Source: Candidatus Anstonellales archaeon
GTDB taxonomy: Archaea; Micrarchaeota; Micrarchaeia; Anstonellales; CG1-02-47-40
Direction: 5' to 3'
Assembly: GCA_038869735.1 (NCBI GenBank)
Contig: JAWCQO010000014.1
Coordinates: 1 to 10,236 of the forward strand
Length of the DNA stretch: 10,236 bases
The notes under the pieces are model-generated. The model ran no database searches. It had not been told where the DNA came from and saw only the letters and a list, made by a program, of their open reading frames with translations. Every line of letters starts with the position of its first letter. Positions within the stretch are counted from its first letter, which is position 1. Shown here piece by piece: positions 1 to 4,880 of the stretch. The position numbers were made by a program, and so were the translations under genes.

Positions 1-310
1 CAAATGGGGGGAGAGAAATTATTGAAAGAATGGCAAGAAATGATGCAACAAAAGAAGGAAAACCAACAGGAGCCCCAAACCACAGACGGGCGTCTTCCTT
101 TTGGGACTTTACCGCCGCTTCAACGTCCTCAGTTGGAGATGAGGAGAGAGAAATTATTGAAAGAATGGCAAGAAATGATGCAACAAATGGGGGGAGAGAA
201 ATTATTGAAAGAATGGCAAGAAATGATGCAACAAAAGAAGGAAAACCAACAGGAGCCCCAAACCACAGACGGGCGTCTTCCTTTTGGGACTTTACCGCCG
301 CTTCAACGTC
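1..310 (+). repeat. Long direct repeat, 127 bp x2
   Basis: Bases 1-127 are repeated without a mismatch at 184-310 (offset 183 = 61 codons). The left copy may extend beyond the window. The copies diverge at 128/311. Perfect identity over 127 bases means recent duplication, gene conversion, or an assembly duplication. Confidence 0.95.
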
Positions 311-684
311 GTCCGTTAGGGGGAGGGAAAGCTAAATGGCAAAAAATAGAGGAGAACAATTCCAGTGCAGGTGAAAATAGAAGCTCTGAGAGGGAGCAGG
401 AGCCGGACGATGGAATTGAAATTAGGCGTGCGGTAGAAGTAATGTTAAATTTTGGTTTCTGGTACCCACTAACTTCCAAAGAAAAGCAGGAGAACAATTC
501 CAGTGCAGGTGAAAATAGAAGCTCTGAGAGGGAGCAGGAGCCAAAGAGGGAAGCACGTAACTCTCCGCAAACAGACGCATACAAGTATAGTCCAGCTCTG
601 CCACCGAAGTATGGTACATGTCTACCGCTCATAACTCGAGATGGTAAATTCATGGAGAATTCTTGGGAATCGGTTATGGAATAG
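1..684 (+). CDS. Repeat-rich hydrophilic protein, 5' truncated by window edge
   Basis: I do not recognise this protein. The frame is open from the first base (Gln before the Met at base 4) to a TAG at 682-684, so the true start probably lies outside the window. The visible 227 codons are rich in Glu, Gln, Lys, Arg, Asn and Ser. They contain a 42-residue block seen twice (about residues 1-42 and 62-103 of the visible part), a 13-residue partial copy between them (EKLLKEWQEMMQQ), and an 18-residue block (ENNSSAGENRSSEREQEP) seen twice. All repeat offsets (135, 183 and 138 bases) are multiples of three, which supports a translated region. EKLLKEWQEMMQQ is likely helical and the rest is likely disordered. 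No signal peptide, membrane segment or catalytic motif is visible. A second plus-strand frame is open from 30 to 335 but stops before the second repeat pair, so this frame is preferred. Function unknown. Confidence 0.5.
   Translation, partial: QMGGEKLLKEWQEMMQQKKENQQEPQTTDGRLPFGTLPPLQRPQLEMRREKLLKEWQEMMQQMGGEKLLKEWQEMMQQKKENQQEPQTTDGRLPFGTLPPLQRRPLGGGKAKWQKIEENNSSAGENRSSEREQEPDDGIEIRRAVEVMLNFGFWYPLTSKEKQENNSSAGENRSSEREQEPKREARNSPQTDAYKYSPALPPKYGTCLPLITRDGKFMENSWESVME
146..187 (+). repeat. Partial third copy of the long repeat, 42 bp
   Basis: Bases 146-187 equal bases 11-52 and 194-235 exactly. This partial unit (offset 135 = 45 codons) lies directly before the second full unit and encodes the extra EKLLKEWQEMMQQ. 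It looks like a nested, incomplete duplication. Confidence 0.9.
350..542 (+). repeat. Direct repeat, 55 bp x2
   Basis: Bases 350-404 are repeated exactly at 488-542 (offset 138 = 46 codons). They encode the duplicated ENNSSAGENRSSEREQEP block. The 83 bases between the copies are unique. Confidence 0.95.
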
Positions 685-1004
685 GTGATGGGGACTATAA
701 GCGGAGTTGGAAACTGAGTGGATAGAATGTTGGAAGAGAGCCTTTCTTTAGGCTTGCTTTTGGTTGCAGTAACATATGCAGTATCCTAAAAAAACCAAAT
801 AAGAGGTTGTTGTTAGAGACGAGTATCCTAAAACCATAGAATAAGAGATGCCTACGCCATCAAGAAACTTCAGCGGTGCCTTTATCCATAATCTTCTATC
901 CATAATCAGAAGTTTCTCCATAAATGTCAAATGGTTTGCTAATAAGCCCTTAGCCAGATAACCTTCATATACCACTTTTACACATATTAATACATGAAAC
1001 ATAG
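685..1004. other. 320-bp stretch without a convincing gene
   Basis: No frame here reads convincingly as protein. It contains a weak hairpin after the repeat gene, a diverged direct repeat (780-806 and 822-847, period 42), a short tandem repeat (883-893 and 897-907), and a 9-base inverted repeat (863-871 with 909-917). A minus-strand frame is open over 748-1023 (91 codons, hydrophobic, no recognisable domain, no ribosome binding site) and is too weak to call. The stretch looks like decayed accessory DNA. Confidence 0.4.
739..763 (+). terminator. Weak hairpin with T-rich tail
   Basis: AGCCT (739-743) pairs with AGGCT (750-754) around a six-base T-rich loop, followed by TGCTTTT. It lies 55 bases after the stop of the repeat-rich gene. 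The stem is only five pairs and archaeal termination depends mainly on T-runs, so this is tentative. Confidence 0.25.
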
Positions 1005-1184
1005 GCAGAGCCTCCAGCATCAAAAAACCCTATTTCACAGGGAGGTTTTCAACGTCTAGTTGAAAAAGCAAGACAAGCAGAGGAAAGAAATCCACTCATA
1101 AAACCAAGGGATAAATCGCCTGAACTTGCAGAAATCCAGAAACTTATAGCAAGTCTTGAATCAGGTCAAAAAAACAATGGTTGA
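1005..1184 (+). pseudogene. Coding remnant lacking a start codon
   Basis: After a TAG at 1002-1004 this frame reads 59 codons to TGA at 1182-1184. The residues look like real protein (an Arg/Lys/Glu-rich helical segment with RLVEKARQAEERNPLIKP and SPELAEIQKLIASLESGQ), but there is no ATG, GTG or TTG in frame and no visible coding continuation upstream. It ends in an A7 run (1168-1174). Removing one A would join it to the following small gene as one protein. It is therefore either the 5' half of a frameshifted gene or the tail of a separate truncated gene overlapping the next one by 8 bases. Family not recognised. Confidence 0.35.
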
Positions 1185-1524
1185 TTTCTGGGTGCAAAAT
1201 GGCTGGTATAAAATTTCCGGTAGATCCTATAGTTCATCTGCTTCAGATGTGTTGGTAATCATAAGCGGTCTTCCACGATATGTGCGCCTTACCAGAGGGA
1301 GATGGACTGAAGAAAGTACAAGAATCGCTGCAGTAAAGTTCCTTGTTGAGGAGGTACTCAAAAAAGACCCAAGAGATATAACCCAGTTCGATTTCCATTC
1401 CAACCGCCTTGCCGGGCTTTTGAATAGTTATTATTCTGGTTTCCCCTATGCAGCTCTCAAAGAAGCAGGCCTTGTAAGCGAAGCAGACGAAGCGTACATG
1501 AGGTCTTGCCAGCACACTCGTTGA
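1177..1524 (+). CDS. Small protein with possible DNA-binding repeat module
   Basis: 115 codons from ATG 1177. A TTG at 1156 in the same frame would add seven. AGGT at 1163-1166, 10 bases before the ATG, could be a ribosome binding site, so I prefer the ATG. Residues 40-99 form a compact module: RGRWTEE, then a helix with AVKFLVEEVLKKDPRDIT, then DFHSN.LAGLLNSYYSG and YAALKEAGL. To my eye this resembles the short helical 'GxWTxE...A...L...D...F...GLL..YY.SPY.ALKEAG' modules in archaeal proteins related to homing-endonuclease-associated repeats, which are thought to bind DNA. That is from memory and unconfirmed. The start overlaps the end of the upstream remnant by 8 bases, which could mean translational coupling or a frameshift at the A7 run. 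The surrounding DNA looks degraded, so the gene may not be functional. Confidence 0.45.
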   Translation: MVDFWVQNGWYKISGRSYSSSASDVLVIISGLPRYVRLTRGRWTEESTRIAAVKFLVEEVLKKDPRDITQFDFHSNRLAGLLNSYYSGFPYAALKEAGLVSEADEAYMRSCQHTR

Positions 1525-1653
1525 GCAACCGTCTCTAGTCCAAGCTTGCGGCGAATAATGAGCTTTTGCCAACTTATAAACCTGTTTCGTCAAAAAGACT
1601 TCTATTTGTAGACGAAAAGAAGAGAAGCAGGATTAAGAGAAAACTAATCATAA

Positions 1654-1743
1654 ATGGCAGTTCGCAGGTTATGTCAGAAACGTCAAAGAGTTGTGTCAAA
1701 AGGTCGAATCAAACAAAAAATAAGGATCAGGCAGCCTAAGTAA
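1654..1743 (+). CDS. Doubtful 29-codon, very basic ORF
   Basis: ATG at 1654 and TAA at 1741-1743 give 29 residues beginning MAVRRLCQKRQRVV. They include 12 Arg or Lys and no acidic residue. TAA directly precedes the ATG (1651-1653) and no clear ribosome binding site is seen, only AGGAT about 20 bases upstream. A second frame is open over the same bases (1539-1739, ending at TAA 1737-1739) but has no ATG until late. Either may be chance or a remnant. The rest of 1525-1793 holds nothing else I can name. Confidence 0.15.
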   Translation: MAVRRLCQKRQRVVSKGRIKQKIRIRQPK

Positions 1744-1793
1744 GCCTTGGCAGCAGTCCTGGCATTAGAGTAAATACATTTTTGTCAGACTCT

Positions 1794-2006
1794 TCAGGAT
1801 TTCCCAAGCTCCCCAAGGGCAAGAATTATGTCCTCGCGAGTGACAGTCTTCCTTCCTGCATGCTTTGCATACTTTATAGCCTTTCCAGATATTATCATGG
1901 CTTGCTTTTCAAGAAAATCCGCAAGCTCCCTTGCAGCTTCTATCGATACTCTGTCAGCCCCAGAATTCCTAATTAATCTTTCTACAGGCGCAATTGGCAA
2001 AATCAT
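1794..2006 (-). CDS. Archaeal histone
   Basis: A 70-residue histone-fold protein of the HMf type, the usual length for the family, with no N- or C-terminal tail. It forms dimers that multimerise and wrap DNA. Visible family features are the opening LPIAPVERLIR (residues 3-13), the loop-1 segment GADRVS with Arg19 (16-21), the long central helix (about 22-48), and HAGRKTVTREDI (49-60), whose Arg52-Lys53-Thr54 is the loop-2 DNA-contact segment. The start is the ATG at 2006-2004, preceded by GGTGA four bases upstream, a good archaeal Shine-Dalgarno. It is transcribed divergently from the TPR gene across a 126-base gap. The family assignment is firm. The choice among histone paralogues cannot be made here. 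Confidence 0.96.
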   Translation of the reverse strand: MILPIAPVERLIRNSGADRVSIEAARELADFLEKQAMIISGKAIKYAKHAGRKTVTREDIILALGELGKS

Positions 2007-2010
2007 ACGC

Positions 2011-2015
2011 TCACC
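2011..2015 (-). promoter_or_regulatory. Ribosome binding site of the histone gene
   Basis: GGTGA on the minus strand, four bases before the ATG, matches the anti-Shine-Dalgarno core. It is the clearest such site in the window. The helicase, ATPase and surface-protein genes lack one. Confidence 0.7.
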
Positions 2016-2036
2016 AATCTTCTTTTGGCAAAAAAC

Positions 2037-2049
2037 GGTTTATAAAACC
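2037..2049 (-). promoter_or_regulatory. TATA box of the histone gene, near-palindromic
   Basis: Minus-strand TTTATAAA (2046-2039) is centred about 37 bases upstream of the ATG. With the usual 26-27 base spacing, transcription would start near 2016, giving a leader of about 10 bases that just includes the GGTGA. The element is almost palindromic, so it could in principle also serve the plus strand. A second TATA-like GTTTATAC (2068-2061 on the minus strand) is an alternative that would give a longer leader. Confidence 0.5.
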
Positions 2050-2132
2050 TCTTCACGAATGTATAAACATATTAAAACAAAATCAACAATAAACTAATTG
2101 GCTCTTTTGCTTTTTATTTCCTCTTAAGGGTG

Positions 2133-3305
2133 ATGTTGTCCTTGCAAAAACCTCCATTTTTCCAAAGAACGGAAATGATGGTACCGCAGAAAAAAAACTT
2201 AGCTAAGAAAACCGCAGCCCTTTACCAACGCAAAAATTTCTTTTCAACACAAGTGCCCCTCAAGAGGGAAAAATCACCAGAAAATAACTCTGCAGAAGTG
2301 GCTCTGTTGATGGCAGACACCTATCTAAAACTCAAAAATTACAAGAAAGCGGAGCTGTTCTATCAACAAGCACTCCAACAGAAGCCTCAAAATTCCGAAG
2401 TTCTCTATAAGTTTGGTAAGCTTCTTTTATTGACTTCCCGGTCAATCGAAGCCGAAGTCTATCTTAGGAAAGCAGTTGATATAGATTCAACTAATCCACG
2501 GCTAATATGTCTCCTTGCTAAAGTCCTAAACAACAACGGAAAAACCAAAGAGGCAATACAAATGTATAACAAAGCAATCGAACTTGACGATAGCTTATGG
2601 TCTCCTCACTATGGCTTATATAAGATATTCCACTCGGCCGGAATGAAAAAAGAAGCCCGAAAGGCGCTTTTCAATACCATACGAAAAAAACCCCTCTCCC
2701 CTCTGCCATATTTTGTGATGGGTCGTTTTCTTTTAAATCACTCCAAATTTGAGTCTGCCGAACGATTCTTTCAACACGCATTGATTTTAGGTTACTGCCA
2801 ACACACTGTCCATTACTATCTTGGATTGTGCTGGAGTCGCCGGGAGAAAGAAGACCCGCTAAACTATTTCTATGCCGCTCAATATTTTGAGAAGGCCATA
2901 CAGCTTCAACCCCACAATCCGCTCAACCACGCAGCGCTTGCTTTTTGCTGTCACAAACTTGAAGATTATCAGTCCGCAATCTTGGCTTATAACGAAGCCA
3001 TTCGCCTTGCGCCAAAACACGAAAAGTTCTACAACGCCCTCTCGACTCTCTACATCTGCCTTCATCGATATAAAGAAGCAGCAAATGTTTTGGAGAATCT
3101 TTCACGGGTAAAAACTAATGATGCAGACCTCCACTACAAAATCGGCTGCCTCTTGTTTAGCCACGGAGACCTTCAATCAGCAATTGCTCATCTCTCAAAA
3201 GCCATCTCCATCAATCCGGAGCACACAAAAGCAATAAAAAAACTAAAAAAGATAACCATGCGCATGCAACTTGCAAACACTACTAAAGAAGCATCTGAGC
3301 AATAA
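2133..3305 (+). CDS. Tetratricopeptide-repeat (TPR) protein
   Basis: A protein of about 390 residues made almost wholly of TPR units, 34-residue helical hairpins that usually form a superhelical surface for binding other proteins. About nine units cover residues 55-365. Typical signatures are YKKAELFYQQALQQKPQN, KEAIQMYNKAIELDD, YFEKAIQLQPHNP, YQSAILAYNEAIRLAP and LQSAIAHLSKAISINPEH. The unit near 225-263 has a short insertion. The N-terminal 50 residues are basic and without repeats, and no signal peptide or membrane segment is seen, so it is probably cytoplasmic. The start is uncertain: GTG 2130, ATG 2133 and ATG 2175 share the frame. I chose 2133, but a GGTGATG motif overlapping it gives no useful spacing, and 2175 would remove 14 weakly supported residues. 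A helicase gene follows 41 bases later. The binding partner cannot be told from sequence. Confidence 0.9.
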   Translation: MLSLQKPPFFQRTEMMVPQKKNLAKKTAALYQRKNFFSTQVPLKREKSPENNSAEVALLMADTYLKLKNYKKAELFYQQALQQKPQNSEVLYKFGKLLLLTSRSIEAEVYLRKAVDIDSTNPRLICLLAKVLNNNGKTKEAIQMYNKAIELDDSLWSPHYGLYKIFHSAGMKKEARKALFNTIRKKPLSPLPYFVMGRFLLNHSKFESAERFFQHALILGYCQHTVHYYLGLCWSRREKEDPLNYFYAAQYFEKAIQLQPHNPLNHAALAFCCHKLEDYQSAILAYNEAIRLAPKHEKFYNALSTLYICLHRYKEAANVLENLSRVKTNDADLHYKIGCLLFSHGDLQSAIAHLSKAISINPEHTKAIKKLKKITMRMQLANTTKEASEQ

Positions 3306-3313
3306 AACACAAG

Positions 3314-3323
3314 ATATTAAAAG
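3314..3323 (+). promoter_or_regulatory. TATA-like element before the helicase gene
   Basis: ATATTAAAAG lies in the 41-base gap after the TPR stop, centred about 28 bases before the helicase ATG at 3347. No ribosome binding site is visible between them. The spacing predicts transcription starting at or within a few bases of the ATG, a leaderless message. Confidence 0.4.
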
Positions 3324-3346
3324 CCACACGCTCACCAAAACTAAAA

Positions 3347-4861
3347 ATGCAAATATCCATTTCACTATCTCCACGGGAATACCAGTTATCCATAGTCAAT
3401 ACCATTCTTCCAAACAATAACTCGTTAGTCGTTCTTCCTACAGGATTAGGAAAGACACTCATCGCTCTTCTTGTTCTGCAACATAAAATTTTAGAGGGAA
3501 AATGTGTAATCCTTGCACCAACAAAACCTCTTGCAAAGCAACATTATGAAACTATACTTGCAGTCACAAATCTCCCACCTTCGCAAGTAGCTCTTATTTC
3601 AGGCGAGCTACGTCCAAGTCAAAGAATAAGCATGTGGAAAAGACGCGTTTGCGTTTCTACACCCCAAACTCTAAAAAATGACGTTGAATCTGGAAGAACT
3701 GATTTCGATTTTGTCTATGTTCTTTTCGATGAAGCACACAGAGCAGTTGGAAATTATGCTTATACTTATTTGGCAAAAAAAGCGTGGGAAAAAAACTGCC
3801 TTATTGTCGGATTAACTGCCTCTCCCGGGTCAGACAAGAAAAAAATAGAAGAAATAGTCTCCGCACTCTACATCTCAAACGTTCAAATCAGAACAGAAGA
3901 AGACCCAGACGTCAAACCATACGTAAAAAATCTTAAGCTTTCATTCATTCCCGTAAGACTCCCACAAGAACTTTTAGCCTTTCGGGCCACTATCTCAGAA
4001 CTAATAAAAAAGGAAGCTGAAAATCTCTCAAAGCTTGGCTATCCAGTCAAGCTTATTTCTAAAAAATCTCTCTTAAAAATAAGGGAAAGACTCTTCTCTT
4101 CAAATTCACCATCAAAATACGGAGCAATCTCCCATTACTCAACGCTTTTCAACCTCATACATCTGTCAGAGCTTCTGGAAACTCAGGGAGTTAGAGCCTT
4201 CTTAAACTACATCGAAAAGCTAAAATCAAAAAAAGCAACAAAAGCAATACTCAGGATACTCAATGCTTCGGCCATCAAAAAATTTCTTTTGTCAAGTAGT
4301 TCACTTCCAGAGCACCCAAAAATGAAAAAGCTAATAGAACTAATCTCTGCAAGGCCAAATGAAAAGATAATAACGTTTGTCCAGTACCGAGACCAAATAA
4401 ACTTCGTAGTTGAAGAACTAAAAAAGGCAGGGATTGCAGCTGAGCGGTTTGTTGGAAAAAGAGAAGGTGTAACGCGAAAAGACCAAGAGCAAACTATCGC
4501 AAGATTCCGGGAAGGGCAGTTTCAAGTCTTGGTGGCTTCCTCAATCGGTGAAGAAGGCCTTGATATACCGGCAGTGGATACCGTTATCTTCTTTGAGCCA
4601 ATCCCATCAGCGATAAGGACAATCCAGCGGCGCGGCAGAGCAGGACGTGCAAAAGCAGGCAACGTCATCATCCTATTTACTGAGAACACAAGAGATGAAG
4701 CCTATTTTTGGAGCGCAAGAAAAAAAGAAAAAATAATGAAGCACACTGTAAGACGCCTTCAGAAAGAGGGAGAAAAGAAAAACAACACAGAAGAGAAAAA
4801 GACACCAATGCCAAGACTAAAGAAGACAGGCCAGACGCTCATAAGTGATTTTTTAAATTAA
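3347..4861 (+). CDS. Hef/FANCM-type superfamily 2 helicase, nuclease half absent
   Basis: A 504-residue DNA helicase/translocase resembling the N-terminal half of archaeal Hef and of FANCM/Mph1, which remodel stalled replication forks and branched DNA. Motifs in order: Q-type start SPREYQ (8-13), motif I PTGLGKT (31-37), motif Ia APTKPLAKQH (57-66), motif II DEAH (128-131), motif III TAS (157-159), an insert of about 190-320 typical of this family, motif IV FVQYRDQ (344-350), motif V GEEGLDIP (401-408), and motif VI QRRGRAGR (427-434). Full-length euryarchaeal Hef continues with an ERCC4 nuclease and helix-hairpin-helix region, about 750 residues in all. Here the protein ends after a charged linker (about 470-495), with no frame continuing it. 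Its last nine residues, QTLISDFLN, fit a PCNA-interacting (PIP) box. The message appears leaderless. The stop lies 19 bases before the ATPase gene. The helicase call is firm. The fork-repair role is inferred from the family. Confidence 0.93.
   Translation: MQISISLSPREYQLSIVNTILPNNNSLVVLPTGLGKTLIALLVLQHKILEGKCVILAPTKPLAKQHYETILAVTNLPPSQVALISGELRPSQRISMWKRRVCVSTPQTLKNDVESGRTDFDFVYVLFDEAHRAVGNYAYTYLAKKAWEKNCLIVGLTASPGSDKKKIEEIVSALYISNVQIRTEEDPDVKPYVKNLKLSFIPVRLPQELLAFRATISELIKKEAENLSKLGYPVKLISKKSLLKIRERLFSSNSPSKYGAISHYSTLFNLIHLSELLETQGVRAFLNYIEKLKSKKATKAILRILNASAIKKFLLSSSSLPEHPKMKKLIELISARPNEKIITFVQYRDQINFVVEELKKAGIAAERFVGKREGVTRKDQEQTIARFREGQFQVLVASSIGEEGLDIPAVDTVIFFEPIPSAIRTIQRRGRAGRAKAGNVIILFTENTRDEAYFWSARKKEKIMKHTVRRLQKEGEKKNNTEEKKTPMPRLKKTGQTLISDFLN
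4849..4860 (+). promoter_or_regulatory. TATA-like element before the ATPase gene
   Basis: TTTTTTAAATTA overlaps the last codons of the helicase gene. TTTAAATT (4852-4859) is centred 25.5 bases before the ATG at 4881, the spacing expected for a leaderless archaeal transcript. The gap has no ribosome binding site. The T-run could also end the upstream message. Confidence 0.45.
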
Positions 4862-4880
4862 ATTATCAAAACTAAACACC

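Noticed and set aside
30-335. Second plus-strand frame through the repeat region
   Set aside because: It stays open only because the repeats are in phase. It ends before the second repeat pair, while the preferred frame spans all blocks.
1-542. Possible CRISPR array
   Set aside because: Repeats are 42-127 bp with irregular spacing and two unrelated repeat types, and they keep a reading frame. There are no regular spacers.
303-653. Minus-strand 116-codon frame over the repeat gene
   Set aside because: It is opposite the longer plus-strand frame, has no recognisable domain or ribosome binding site, and its openness is explained by the same in-phase repeats.
685-720. Box C/D small RNA (GTGATGG ... 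CTGA)
   Set aside because: Box C has a mismatch, the spacing is too short for a C/D RNA with guides, and no C'/D' boxes are visible.
748-1023. Minus-strand hydrophobic 91-codon frame
   Set aside because: No ribosome binding site, no recognised family, and a TTG start. The only hint is the 42-bp-period repeat, so it is recorded as a finding rather than a gene.
1024-1045. Minus-strand intrinsic terminator (CCCT/AGGG stem then T6)
   Set aside because: A four-pair stem only, and no minus-strand gene upstream to terminate. The same bases read as codons in the plus-strand remnant.
1243-1593. Minus-strand 116-codon frame
   Set aside because: It is antisense to the small plus-strand gene, which has the more protein-like composition.
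1700-1715. T-arm-like GGTCGAATC suggesting a tRNA
   Set aside because: No acceptor stem, D-arm or anticodon arm can be formed around it.
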